Of a DNA stretch of 64,000 bases, positions 34,539 through 43,342 are shown in pieces. The position numbers and the translations under genes were made by a program. Each line of letters starts with the position of its first letter. Positions within the stretch are counted from its first letter, which is position 1. The DNA is taken from contig NZ_PQGA01000016.1 of NCBI RefSeq assembly GCF_002917095.1, positions 62,001 to 126,000 of the forward strand. Reading direction: 5' to 3'. Origin of the DNA: Paraburkholderia eburnea. Its GTDB lineage: Bacteria; Pseudomonadota; Gammaproteobacteria; Burkholderiales; Burkholderiaceae. The notes beneath the pieces were generated by a model. The model worked only from the letters and a program-made list of their open reading frames with translations, searched no databases and was not told the DNA's origin.

Positions 34539-35432
34539 TTACTTCTTCGACGATGCGAACAGCGCGTCGAGCTTGTCTTCGTAAGCGTGATAGCCGAGGT
34601 ACTGGTAGAGATCCTCGCGCGACTGCATGGTCGAAACCGCAGCCTTTTGCGTGCCGTCGCGCTTGACCGTCTCGTAGAAGTTGAGCGCGGCGGCGTTCAT
34701 CGCCCGATAGGCGCCGCAGCAGTAGAGCGCGATATCGACGTTGGCGCTCTTGAGTTCGTCGGTGGTGAAAAACGGCGTCGAGCCGAATTCGGTCAGGTTG
34801 GCGAGAATCGGCACCTTCACGGCCGCCTTGAAGCGGCGGTAGTCGTCGAGCGTCTTCATGGCTTCGGGGAAGATCATGTCCGCGCCCGCTTCCACATAGG
34901 CGATGGCGCGCTCGATGGCGGCATCGATGCCTTCCACGGCGGCGGCGTCGGTGCGGGCCATGATGACGAAGCCGTCGTCGGTGCGCGCATCGACGGCGGC
35001 CTTCACGCGGTCCACCATCTCGTCGGTCGGCACGACTTCCTTGTTCGGGCGATGGCCGCAGCGCTTCTGGCCCACCTGGTCTTCCATGTGCACGGCGGCG
35101 ACGCCCGCCTTGATGAACGACTTGATCGTGCGCGCGATGTTGAAGGCGCCGCCCCAGCCGGTGTCGATATCGACCATCAGCGGGATCTCGACGGCGTCGG
35201 TGATGCGGCGCGCGTCGATCAGCACGTCGTCCATCGTGCTGATGCCCAGGTCGGGCACGCCCAGCGAGTTGGCGGCCACGCCGCCGCCCGACAGATAGAC
35301 GGCCTTGAAGCCGGTTTGCTCGGCCAGTTTGGCGGCGTAGGCGGTGATCGCGCCCACGACCTGCAGCGGTTGTTCGGTAGCCACGGCCGCGCGGAATTTC
35401 GCGCCGGCGCTTGCGAGGGATTTGCTGTTCAT
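34539..35432 (-). CDS. prpB: 2-methylisocitrate lyase PrpB
   Basis: A 297-aa PEP mutase/isocitrate lyase superfamily enzyme that splits 2-methylisocitrate into pyruvate and succinate. Landmarks are YLSGGGVAANSLGVPDLG, the metal-binding VDIDTGWGGAFNIART and the lyase signature QKRCGHRPNKE, containing the catalytic Cys. GGAG lies 9 nt upstream of the ATG at 35432; a nearby ATG 10 nt further upstream is out of frame. It is the first gene of the prp operon, about 23 nt downstream of the predicted sigma-54 start site. Confidence 0.96.
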   Translation of the reverse strand: MNSKSLASAGAKFRAAVATEQPLQVVGAITAYAAKLAEQTGFKAVYLSGGGVAANSLGVPDLGISTMDDVLIDARRITDAVEIPLMVDIDTGWGGAFNIARTIKSFIKAGVAAVHMEDQVGQKRCGHRPNKEVVPTDEMVDRVKAAVDARTDDGFVIMARTDAAAVEGIDAAIERAIAYVEAGADMIFPEAMKTLDDYRRFKAAVKVPILANLTEFGSTPFFTTDELKSANVDIALYCCGAYRAMNAAALNFYETVKRDGTQKAAVSTMQSREDLYQYLGYHAYEDKLDALFASSKK

Positions 35433-35464
35433 GCGTCATGTCTCCGAAGGAATTGGCGCTGATA

Positions 35465-35481
35465 CTGCAGATACCGTGCCA
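35465..35481 (-). promoter_or_regulatory. Sigma-54 promoter of the prp operon
   Basis: Read leftward the sequence is TGGCACGGTATCTGCAG: the -24 element TGGCACG, four bases, then the -12 element CTGCA. The GG and GC dinucleotides are at canonical spacing. Transcription would start near 35455, giving a leader of about 23 nt before prpB. The divergent gene encodes PrpR, a sigma-54 activator, which makes this assignment strong. Confidence 0.87.
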
Positions 35482-35566
35482 GCGCGAAAGCGGTGGGTCA
35501 GGCCTTGCCCAAGGCGTTGATTTTGCGCCTGAATGCCGCCGATGGGGTTCTCGCCCCGATTTCTCT

Positions 35567-35594
35567 TGTGAAATGTCGATTTCAAATGTGAAAT
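35567..35594. promoter_or_regulatory. Candidate PrpR enhancer site
   Basis: Three TGAAAT/ATTTCA half-sites alternate in orientation at 35569-35574, 35579-35584 and 35589-35594. They are spaced exactly 10 bp apart, so all lie on one DNA face. The array is about 100 bp upstream of the sigma-54 promoter, the normal distance for an enhancer-binding protein. It also sits about 50 bp before the prpR start, so it could serve autoregulation. Confidence 0.6.
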
Positions 35595-35641
35595 CGGCGC
35601 GCGATAATGAAACCGCCCTGGAAATTTGCCTTGAGTCTTTC

Positions 35642-37630
35642 ATGAACCGCTTCCCCTCCGCTTCCGAACCCTTCCGCCCGCGCGTCTGGGCGATGGGCAT
35701 CAGCCGCCTGCGCGATCTGTTCCGCGATATCGCGGGCGAGTACGACGAGCTGGCCGATCTGCGCGTGGTGCCGCGCGGCTTCGAGGAGGCGGTCGCGGAA
35801 ATCGCGGCGGCGGGCCCGAACCAGCGCCCCGACGTGGTCGTGGCGGCGGGCTCGAACGGCACGTATCTGAAGGCGCGCATCGACCTGCCCGTGGTGCTCG
35901 TGCAGCCGACCGGCTTCGACGTGATGCAGGCGCTGGCGCGCGCGCGCCGCGAGGCCGATCTGGTCGCGCTCGTGACCTATGGCGAGACGCCGATGGAAGT
36001 GCGCCGTTTCGCGAGCGCCTACGGCATCGACGTGGTGTTCGCCTCGTATCGCACGGTGCAGGACGCGGAAGCCTGCGTGCTCGATCTGCGCGATCGCGGC
36101 GTAGGCGCGGTGGTCGGGCCGGGCCATGTCAACGATCTGGCGGCGCGTTTCGGCCTCGTGCCGTTCTTCGTGTATTCGCGCTCGTCGGTGCGCGCGGCCT
36201 TCGACAATGCGCTCGAAGTCGTGCAGGCCACCTGGCGCGAAACGCAGCGCCGTCAGCGTCTGGACAGCGTGCTTCAGCATCTGCGCGACGGCGTGGTGGC
36301 GCTCGATGCGCGCGGGCGCGTGGAGGCGATCAACCAGCGGCTCGCGGGCGTGCTCGGTATCGATCCCGCGACGGCGGCGGGCCAGCCGCTGGCGTCGCTC
36401 GCGCCCGACATCGCCTTCACGCTGCCCGACGCCGACGGCGAATCGCTCGAAACCATTCGCGGTGTCAGCTACGTCGTGCATCGCGGCCCGCTGGTCGATA
36501 ACGGCGTGACGACGGGCGCGGTGCTCACGTTCCAGGAGTCGCGCGCGGTGGAGCGGCTCGACCGCACCTTGCGCACGCGCCAGCGCACGCAGCAGTTCGT
36601 GGCGCGTTATCGGATCGGCGACTTGAGCGGCGCCACGCCGGGCATCGCGCGCGTGCGTCAGTTGGCGCAGCGCTACGCGAAATCCGACGCGACCGTGCTG
36701 ATTCGCGGCGAGAGCGGCACCGGCAAGGAGATGGTCGCGCAGGGCATCCATCGCGAAAGCCCGCGGCGCGATTTTCCGTTTGTCGCGATCAATTGCGGCG
36801 CGTTTCCCGAGGCGTTGCTGGAGAGCGAATTGTTCGGCTACGAGGAGGGCGCGTTCACGGGAGCGCGGCGCGGCGGCAAGGTCGGGCTGATCGAGGCGGC
36901 GCATCGCGGTACGCTCTTTCTCGACGAAATCGGCGAGATGCCCTTGCCGCTGCAAAGCCGCTTGCTGCGCGTGTTGCAGGAGCGCGAAGTGGTTCGTCTG
37001 GGGGCGACGGAACCCACGCGCGTCGATGTGCGCGTGGTGGCCGCAACGCATCGCGCGCTCACCGAGCAGATCGAAAGCGGCGAGTTTCGGGCCGACCTGT
37101 TCTATCGCCTCAACATTCTCAATCTGGCGATCCCGCCGTTGCGCGAGCGGGGCGAGGATATCGTGCCGCTGGCGGCGGAATTGCTGCTGCAATCGGCACG
37201 TCGCGAGCCGCGCGTGGCGCTGCGCATCCGCACCCAGGACGACGCGATGCGCGCGCTTGGAGCCATCGGTTACGCGCTCGACCGTCACCCGTGGCCCGGC
37301 AATGTGCGCGAGCTGCAGAACGTGATCGAGCGGATGGTGGTGGAGCTTGCGGATTCGGACGTCGATGTGCTCACGCCCGAAGTGTTGCGCGCGATCGCGC
37401 CGGAGGTGTTCGAGACCGCGCGCGGTGCGCCTCAGGAAGCGGCGGATCGCGCAGTCGAACCGCTTACGCTGCGCGAGCGCAGCCTGAACGTGCAAGCCGA
37501 TGAAATCCGCGCGGCGCTCGATGCCTGCGGCGGCGACCGCGACCGCGTGTGCGCCATGCTCGGCATCAGCAAGACGACGTTGTGGCGGCGTTTGAGCGCC
37601 GCGAAAAAGGCCGCGCGCGACGTTACCTGA
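35642..37630 (+). CDS. prpR: Sigma-54-dependent activator PrpR of the propionate operon
   Basis: A 662-aa enhancer-binding protein. The N-terminal PrpR_N sensory domain (about 15-200) is followed by a PAS-like domain (about 215-305). The AAA+ domain has Walker A GESGTGKE near 356, the sigma-54 contact loop GAFTGA near 403 and a Walker B LFLDEIGEM. A Fis-type helix-turn-helix lies at the C-terminus (DRVCAMLGISKTTLWRRL). The ligand in relatives is 2-methylcitrate. The ATG at 35642 is used because the PrpR_N domain begins directly after it; an upstream in-frame extension would cover the operator region. It is divergent from prpB. Confidence 0.95.
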   Translation: MNRFPSASEPFRPRVWAMGISRLRDLFRDIAGEYDELADLRVVPRGFEEAVAEIAAAGPNQRPDVVVAAGSNGTYLKARIDLPVVLVQPTGFDVMQALARARREADLVALVTYGETPMEVRRFASAYGIDVVFASYRTVQDAEACVLDLRDRGVGAVVGPGHVNDLAARFGLVPFFVYSRSSVRAAFDNALEVVQATWRETQRRQRLDSVLQHLRDGVVALDARGRVEAINQRLAGVLGIDPATAAGQPLASLAPDIAFTLPDADGESLETIRGVSYVVHRGPLVDNGVTTGAVLTFQESRAVERLDRTLRTRQRTQQFVARYRIGDLSGATPGIARVRQLAQRYAKSDATVLIRGESGTGKEMVAQGIHRESPRRDFPFVAINCGAFPEALLESELFGYEEGAFTGARRGGKVGLIEAAHRGTLFLDEIGEMPLPLQSRLLRVLQEREVVRLGATEPTRVDVRVVAATHRALTEQIESGEFRADLFYRLNILNLAIPPLRERGEDIVPLAAELLLQSARREPRVALRIRTQDDAMRALGAIGYALDRHPWPGNVRELQNVIERMVVELADSDVDVLTPEVLRAIAPEVFETARGAPQEAADRAVEPLTLRERSLNVQADEIRAALDACGGDRDRVCAMLGISKTTLWRRLSAAKKAARDVT

Positions 37631-37655
37631 TGAACGCGCGGCCTGAGCGGCAACG

Positions 37656-38048
37656 TCAGTTCCTGATGCCGTTGAGCAACTGCGCGACCACGCCATGCAG
37701 TTGCAGCACGTCGGGACTCTTCCGCAGGAGCGCCTGATAACGCTCGAAGAATTCCGCCGACTCCTCGCCGGAAAACAGCGCCGTCACACCCTCGACCGCG
37801 CCGATGCGGTCTTCGGGTTGGGCGTCTTTCGCGTCCAGTGTTTCGTCGACGTTGGCGATCACCGTCGAAAACGGCATCAGCCAGCGAAATCCCGTGCCGT
37901 TGATGAGCACCTGGAGAAAGGCCGCGGGCGTGGTCGGCCCGAATTCGCGCTCGTATTCGGCGCGTTCGTGATCGAGTATCGCCTTGTGCAGGTTGAGCAG
38001 CGGCTTGCGGACTTCGGAAAGAAATTGAATCGCGCGGGCTTCGTCCAT
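37656..38048 (-). CDS. Conserved-looking small hypothetical protein
   Basis: A 130-aa acidic, soluble, mostly helical protein that I do not recognise. It opens MDEARAIQFLSEVRKPLL and contains FRWLMPFSTVIANVDETLD and EFFERYQALLRKSPDVLQLHG. No signal peptide, membrane segment or cysteine motif is present. Start at 38048 is supported by AAGGAG about 10 nt upstream; a start 24 nt earlier lacks one. It converges on prpR, 25 bp apart, and has no evident operon partner. Confidence 0.7.
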   Translation of the reverse strand: MDEARAIQFLSEVRKPLLNLHKAILDHERAEYEREFGPTTPAAFLQVLINGTGFRWLMPFSTVIANVDETLDAKDAQPEDRIGAVEGVTALFSGEESAEFFERYQALLRKSPDVLQLHGVVAQLLNGIRN

Positions 38049-38383
38049 CGTGGCGGCTCCTTGGGGGTGCATGAAGGTGCTTCATATGCGTTCGATATCG
38101 CGCGGTTTCAAGGCGCGCGCCCATCGAACGATGGTAGCGCAACGCCGCAACGCATGTCGTTAGCGTTCTGAATGACGCGTTCGGCGCACTTGCCAGCGCG
38201 CGAATAATGTCGGCGCTACACTCGCCGGGTTCTCACACACTCGCTCGCAAGGCCGCATTCGCGTGCCGCTCGTGCAAATACCCCACGATTTGCGCACGCT
38301 GCCGGAACAACGCGGATGCATGGCCTTCGATTGATCGAATGCAGTCAACAATCATCGACATCCCCATACCGGAGAGCCGCCTC
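38049..38383. other. 335-bp divergent intergenic region
   Basis: It separates the small hypothetical gene from the molybdenum aldehyde dehydrogenase operon. TTCGAT and ATCGAA form an inverted repeat with a 2-bp spacer at 38326-38339, about 45 bp before the operon's first ATG, a possible operator. No convincing gene or terminator is present. Confidence 0.4.
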
Positions 38384-38839
38384 ATGACGACGCTAATTAT
38401 CAATGGCGAGACCCACACGATCGACGCGCCACCCGACATGCCCCTGCTCTGGGTGCTGCGCGACATCATCGGACTGACGGGCACCAAATTCGGTTGCGGC
38501 ATCGCGCAATGCGGCGCCTGCACCGTACACCTGGACGGCGAGGCCACGCGCTCGTGCGTGCTGCCGGTCGCGGCGCTCGAAGGCCGCAAGATCACGACGA
38601 TCGAGGCCGTGGGCGCGACGCCCGCCGGCCAGAAAGTGCAGAAGGCATGGCGCGAAATCGACGTGGTGCAGTGCGGATATTGCCAGTCGGGGCAGGTGAT
38701 GTCGGCGGCGGCGCTGATCGCCCAGAACGCGAACCCCAGCGACGCGGATATCGATGCCGCCATGGCCGGCAATATCTGCCGCTGCGGCACCTATAGCCGC
38801 ATTCGGGCGGCGATCAAGCAAGCTGCGAAGGAGGCCTGA
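38384..38839 (+). CDS. (2Fe-2S) small subunit of a periplasmic molybdenum aldehyde dehydrogenase
   Basis: A 151-aa two-cluster iron-sulfur protein of the xanthine oxidase superfamily. The plant-ferredoxin cluster uses C38, C43, C46 and C58 (GCGIAQCGACTVHLDG). The second cluster uses C97, C100, C132 and C134 (CGYCQSGQV, NICRCGTYSRIR). It passes electrons from the molybdenum subunit to the cytochrome subunit. It resembles IorA and the small subunit of acetic-acid-bacterial AldFGH-type enzymes. It has no signal of its own and probably travels with the Tat-targeted large subunit. GGAGAG precedes the ATG at 38384; the next gene starts 3 bp after its stop. Confidence 0.93.
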   Translation: MTTLIINGETHTIDAPPDMPLLWVLRDIIGLTGTKFGCGIAQCGACTVHLDGEATRSCVLPVAALEGRKITTIEAVGATPAGQKVQKAWREIDVVQCGYCQSGQVMSAAALIAQNANPSDADIDAAMAGNICRCGTYSRIRAAIKQAAKEA

Positions 38840-38842
38840 GCC

Positions 38843-41098
38843 ATGTCACAAGGTCTTCTCGATGCGCAGAACGGCACTGCGCGGGCTGCTTCTTCTTCTT
38901 CTTCCGCTTCTTCGCTGTCGCGGCGCACGTTCCTGAAGCTCGGCGCGGCGGCGGGCGGCGGTCTGCTGCTCGGCTTCAGCTTTGGCGCGGGTGCCCAGGG
39001 CGACAGCGCGGCGCGCCAGTCGGTCGTGGGCGGCGACGGCAACGAAACGCCGCAGGACGGCGTGTTCGAGCCGAATGCCTTCGTGCAGATCGACCGCACC
39101 GGCAAGGTCACGCTCATCATCCCGAAGGTGGAGATGGGGCAGGGCGTGTACACGTCGATCCCGATGTTGATCGCCGAGGAACTCGAAGTGCCGCTCGGCA
39201 GCGTGACGCTCGATCACGCGCCGCCCGACGCGAAACTGTTCACCGATCCGCTGCTGGGCGGCCAGCTCACGGGCGGTTCGACCTCGATCCGCTATGCGTG
39301 GGAACCGATGCGCCGCGCGGGGGCGACGGCGCGCGTGGCGCTGATCGCGGCGGCGGCGCAGCAATGGCAGGTCGATCCCGCCGCGTGTCACGCGAAGAGC
39401 GGCGAAGTGCTGCACGACGCCAGCGGGCGGCGCGCTTCATACGGCCAGCTTGTCGATGCCGCGGCGAAGCTGCCCGCCCCGCAAAACGTGACGCTCAAGA
39501 GTCCGAAGGATTTCACGATCATCGGCAAGCCCACGAAGCGGCTCGATTCGCCGGAAAAAGTCGATGGTTCGGCGCTGTTCGGTCTCGACGTGCGCCTGCC
39601 CAATATGGTCTATGCGGCCATCGTCAATTGCCCCGTGTTCGGCGGCACGCTGGCGCGCGTGGACGACACGCACGCGAAGCAGATTCCCGGCGTCACGCAG
39701 ATCGTCAAGATCGACAACGCCGTGGCCGTGATCGGCGCGCACACCTGGGCCGCGAAGCGCGGCGCGGCGGCGCTCGTGATCGAGTGGAACGAGGGCGCGG
39801 CGGCGAACCTGTCGATGCGGCAGATCGTCGGCGATCTGGCGAACGCCGCGCAGCAGCAGAGCGGCGCCGTCGCGCGCAGGGACGGTGATGTGCAGCAGGC
39901 CTTCGGCGGCGCGAAAACGCGCGTCGATGCCGTCTATCAGCAGCCCTTCCTCGCGCACGCGACGATGGAGCCGATCAACTGCACCGTGCACGTGCGCGGC
40001 GACGCCTGCGAGATCTGGGTCGGCACCCAGGTGCCCACGCGCGCCGTCGATGCGGGCGTGGCCGTCACGGGCCTCAAGCCCGAACAGATCGTGCTGCACA
40101 ACCACCTGCTCGGCGGCGGTTTCGGGCGGCGTCTGGAAGTCGATGCCATCACCCAGGCGCTCAAGGTCGGCAAGCAGGTGAGCACGCCCGTCAAGGTGTT
40201 CTGGACGCGCGAGGAAGATATCCAGCACGACATGTACCGGCCGTTCTACTACGACCGCATTTCTGCCGGACTCGACGCCAACGGCAAACCGGTGGCGTGG
40301 CAGCACCGCATCGTCGGCTCGTCGATCATGGCGCGCTTCGCGCCGCCGGCCTTCAAGAACGGCATCGACCCGGACGCCGTCGAAGTGGCCGCCGATCTGC
40401 CCTACGACCTGCCTAACCAGTTGATCGAATACGTGCGCCAGGAGCCGCATACGGTGCCCACCGCCTTCTGGCGCGGCGTCGGGCCGACGCGCGGCACCTT
40501 CGTGGTGGAGAGCTTTATCGACGAATGCGCGGTGGCCGCCAAGACCGATCCGGTGCAGTACCGGCGCAATCTGCTCGGCAAGTCGCCGCGCGCGCTGGGC
40601 GTGCTCGACGTGGCCACGCGCGCCGCCAACTGGGGACCACCCATGCCGAAGGGACAAGGGCGCGGGGTTTCGGTGATGCACGCGTTCGGCAGCTACTTCG
40701 CGATGGTCGCCGACGTGACCGTGAGCAACGGCGAAGTGCGCGTGAACCGCGTGGTGGCGGCGGTCGACTGCGGCATGGTGGTGAATCCGACGACCATCGA
40801 GGCGCAGGTGCAGGGCGGCATCGTGTTCGGCATCTCGGCAGCGCTTTACAGCGAAATCACGATCGAGCGCGGGCGCGTGACCCAGCGCAATTTCACCGAC
40901 TACCGCATCCTGCGCATCGACGAGTCGCCCGTGATCGAAGTGCATATCGTGCCAAGCGGCGAGGCGCCCGGCGGGATCGGCGAGCCGGGCACGGCGGCGC
41001 TCGCGCCCGCGGTGACCAACGCGATCTACGCGGCGACGGGCCAGCGCCTGCGGCATTTGCCCGTGGGCCGTCAGCTCATGAACCCGCAAACCGCCTGA
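38843..41098 (+). CDS. Molybdopterin-binding large subunit (IorB/AldH-like aldehyde dehydrogenase)
   Basis: A 751-aa xanthine-oxidase-family catalytic subunit. A Tat signal, SRRTFLKLGAAAGG (about 27-40), sends it to the periplasm, most likely carrying the 2Fe-2S partner. Cofactor-binding regions include GGSTSIRYAWEPMRRAGA, LLGGGFGRRLEVDA and GEAPGGIGEPGTAALAPA, where the final Glu is the catalytic base candidate. The tandem arrangement with a triheme cytochrome indicates a respiratory dehydrogenase for aldehydes or N-heterocycles; sequence does not decide between them. A short TTC/TCT run near the start encodes six consecutive serines before the Tat motif. AAGGAGG lies upstream of the ATG. 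Confidence 0.92.
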   Translation: MSQGLLDAQNGTARAASSSSSASSLSRRTFLKLGAAAGGGLLLGFSFGAGAQGDSAARQSVVGGDGNETPQDGVFEPNAFVQIDRTGKVTLIIPKVEMGQGVYTSIPMLIAEELEVPLGSVTLDHAPPDAKLFTDPLLGGQLTGGSTSIRYAWEPMRRAGATARVALIAAAAQQWQVDPAACHAKSGEVLHDASGRRASYGQLVDAAAKLPAPQNVTLKSPKDFTIIGKPTKRLDSPEKVDGSALFGLDVRLPNMVYAAIVNCPVFGGTLARVDDTHAKQIPGVTQIVKIDNAVAVIGAHTWAAKRGAAALVIEWNEGAAANLSMRQIVGDLANAAQQQSGAVARRDGDVQQAFGGAKTRVDAVYQQPFLAHATMEPINCTVHVRGDACEIWVGTQVPTRAVDAGVAVTGLKPEQIVLHNHLLGGGFGRRLEVDAITQALKVGKQVSTPVKVFWTREEDIQHDMYRPFYYDRISAGLDANGKPVAWQHRIVGSSIMARFAPPAFKNGIDPDAVEVAADLPYDLPNQLIEYVRQEPHTVPTAFWRGVGPTRGTFVVESFIDECAVAAKTDPVQYRRNLLGKSPRALGVLDVATRAANWGPPMPKGQGRGVSVMHAFGSYFAMVADVTVSNGEVRVNRVVAAVDCGMVVNPTTIEAQVQGGIVFGISAALYSEITIERGRVTQRNFTDYRILRIDESPVIEVHIVPSGEAPGGIGEPGTAALAPAVTNAIYAATGQRLRHLPVGRQLMNPQTA

Positions 41099-41106
41099 GG
41101 AGGACG

Positions 41107-42486
41107 ATGATGAAGCCATTCGACGCATCCTCTATCGCGCGAGGATTTGCTACTAACTGCCTGGCCCCGGCGCTCGCCGCGACTTTGATCGCTTTCGCGC
41201 CGGGTTTGGCGTTTGCTGCGGATTCCGCCGCCACCGCACCGTCCAGCGCCGATGCCGCCACGATCCAGCGCGGCGCGTACCTCGCCCAGGCCGGCGATTG
41301 CGCGGCCTGCCACACGGCGCCGGGCGGCAAACCGTTCGCGGGCGGCCTGCCGATGTCCACGCCGCTCGGCCACATCTACACGACCAACATCACGCCCGAT
41401 CCGGACACGGGCATCGGCGGCTATACGCTGGACGATTTCGCGCGCGCGTTGCGCGAGGGTGTGGCGAAGGACGGCCACAACCTCTATCCGGCGATGCCGT
41501 ACCCGTCCTACGCGAAAGTGCGCGACGACGATGTGGCCGCGCTCTACGCCTACTTCATGCATGGCGTGCAGCCGATCAAGGCGGCCAATCGCGACAGCGA
41601 CATCAAATGGCCGATGAACATGCGTTGGCCGCTCAAGCTGTGGAACCTCGTGTTTCTCAAGAAAGGCGTGTACCAGGACAAACCGGGCAAGGACGCCGCA
41701 TGGAATCGCGGCGCCTATCTCGTGCAGGGCCTGGGGCACTGCGGCTCGTGCCATACGCCGCGCGGCATCGGTTTCAATGAGCAGGCGCTCGACGAAAGCG
41801 GCACGGAGTTTCTGAGCGGCGCGCTACTCGATAACTGGTTCGCCTCGAACCTCACCGGCGAGCACAACACCGGGCTCGGACGCTGGAGCCAGGCCGATCT
41901 CGCGCAGTTCCTCAAGACGGGCGCGAACCAGCACGCGTCGGCGTTCGGCGCGATGACGAGCGTGATCAACAACAGCACCCAGGCGATGAACGACGCCGAC
42001 GTCAACGCGATCGCGGGCTATCTCAAGTCGCTGCCGCCGGCGGGCGGCAGTGGCGGCGAGGCTTATGCCTACGATCCGCAGGCGACGAAGGTATCGCTCT
42101 CGCGGCCTGCGAACGATGCGGGCGCGCGCGTCTACGCGGCGTTCTGCATGCACTGCCACGGCGTCGACGGACGGGGCTTCGCGCCCATGTTCGCGCCGCT
42201 TGCGGGCAATCCGAACGTACTCGAAAAGGAGGCCGCGTCGCTCATCAACGTGACGCTCAACGGCACGGGCGATCTCGTGATCCAGGGCATTCCGGCGCCG
42301 TATCCGATGCCGCCGTATCGCGACCAGCTTAACGACCAGCAGATCGCTGACGTGCTGAGCTTTATCCGCGCGGGTTGGAACAACCGCGCGGGCGCGGTCG
42401 GCGCGGGCGATGTCGCGAAGCTGCGCGCGGCGACGCAACCCGAGGCGCAATCAGCACAATCGGCACAAGCCGGGCAGGCGCAGTGA
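41107..42486 (+). CDS. Triheme cytochrome c subunit of the molybdenum dehydrogenase
   Basis: A 459-aa exported cytochrome with a signal sequence ending near AFAADS (about 39) and three class I heme sites: CAACH (65-69), CGSCH (212-216) and CMHCH (347-351). Three-domain cytochromes of this type accept electrons from periplasmic alcohol or aldehyde dehydrogenases and pass them to ubiquinone or oxidase. It lies 8 bp behind the large subunit with GAGGAGG as ribosome site, so the three genes form one enzyme complex. Two adjacent ATGs (41107, 41110) could start it. The final Gln/Ala/Ser-rich tail is low complexity. Confidence 0.93.
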   Translation: MMKPFDASSIARGFATNCLAPALAATLIAFAPGLAFAADSAATAPSSADAATIQRGAYLAQAGDCAACHTAPGGKPFAGGLPMSTPLGHIYTTNITPDPDTGIGGYTLDDFARALREGVAKDGHNLYPAMPYPSYAKVRDDDVAALYAYFMHGVQPIKAANRDSDIKWPMNMRWPLKLWNLVFLKKGVYQDKPGKDAAWNRGAYLVQGLGHCGSCHTPRGIGFNEQALDESGTEFLSGALLDNWFASNLTGEHNTGLGRWSQADLAQFLKTGANQHASAFGAMTSVINNSTQAMNDADVNAIAGYLKSLPPAGGSGGEAYAYDPQATKVSLSRPANDAGARVYAAFCMHCHGVDGRGFAPMFAPLAGNPNVLEKEAASLINVTLNGTGDLVIQGIPAPYPMPPYRDQLNDQQIADVLSFIRAGWNNRAGAVGAGDVAKLRAATQPEAQSAQSAQAGQAQ

Positions 42487-43151
42487 AGCGGGCAGTGGCG
42501 GCCAACGCGTTGCAGGCGCTGGCCGCCACGCCTTCGGCATTGCCGGTCGTGCCGTTGCGGCGCGACGATCTGCCCGTGGAGACGGTCGCGCTCGCGCGTT
42601 ACATGGTCGGCAAGTACCTCGTTCACGACTTGCCCGAGGGGCGCCTGGTGGGGCGTCTCGTCGAAGTCGAGGGCTATCCGCCCGGCGATTCGACGGGACA
42701 CGCCTTCATCGGGCCGCGCGGGTGGAACGCGTCGCTCTTTCTCGCGCGCGGACATGCCTATGTGCGGCTCACCTACGGTCTGTCTTACATGCTCAATATG
42801 TCGAGCGAAGCCGAGGGCGTGGGCGCGGGCGTGCTGTTTCGCGCCGTCGAACCGCTCGAAGGCCTCGCCTCGATGGCCGCGCGCAGGCCGGGCGCGACGC
42901 TGCGCGATCTCACGCGCGGGCCGGGGCGGCTCACCCAGGCGTTCGGAATCGGCGCGAGTTTCGACGGCATCGATCTTTGCGCGGGCAAGAGCTTATGGAT
43001 CGGGCGTCTGAACGCGGCCAGGCACCCGGCGGCGGAACCCGGCGTGACCACACGCATCGGCTTGTCGCGCGAACAGGACCGTCCGCTGCGGTTCTACGAG
43101 ATCGGCAGTCCTTTCGTCAGTGGTCCGCGCAAACTGCTTTCAACCAGTTGA
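42483..43151 (+). CDS. DNA-3-methyladenine glycosylase (AAG/MPG type)
   Basis: A 222-aa base-excision repair enzyme of the AAG family, which removes alkylated purines. Typical segments are ARYMVGKYLVHDLPEGRLVGRLVEVEGY (with the catalytic Glu), GHAFIGPRGWNASLF, AYVRLTYGLSYMLNM and FGI...GIDLCAG. The GTG at 42483 overlaps the cytochrome TGA stop as GTGA, implying translational coupling; GTG at 42495 is an alternative. No known functional link joins DNA alkylation repair and an aldehyde dehydrogenase. One may guess at repair of damage from reactive aldehydes or co-metabolites, but chance juxtaposition is equally possible. Confidence 0.9.
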   Translation: MKRAVAANALQALAATPSALPVVPLRRDDLPVETVALARYMVGKYLVHDLPEGRLVGRLVEVEGYPPGDSTGHAFIGPRGWNASLFLARGHAYVRLTYGLSYMLNMSSEAEGVGAGVLFRAVEPLEGLASMAARRPGATLRDLTRGPGRLTQAFGIGASFDGIDLCAGKSLWIGRLNAARHPAAEPGVTTRIGLSREQDRPLRFYEIGSPFVSGPRKLLSTS

Positions 43152-43342
43152 AACGGGTCGAGTCGCATTTTTAAGCCGATTTTTGCGGCCACTGTATTGT
43201 TGCTGCTGGCGGAACTGTATTTTGGGGAAATCGGTATTTGCCCTGGTCGCTTCGCTTCATAGACTTGAAGGACTGGCCCGACGCGAGCCGATTAGCATCG
43301 CGGCGTCGAGGCCGGGCACAACAAGCGATGGAGGTAAATATC

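Noticed and set aside
35582..37696. A 704-codon leftward open frame opposite prpR
   Set aside because: Shadow of prpR, with no domain pattern and crossing the prp control region.
38884..38918. Run of TTC/TCT triplets at the start of the molybdenum subunit, considered as a phase-variable repeat
   Set aside because: The unit is three bases, so slippage would change only the number of serines, not the frame; the run is also short and interrupted.
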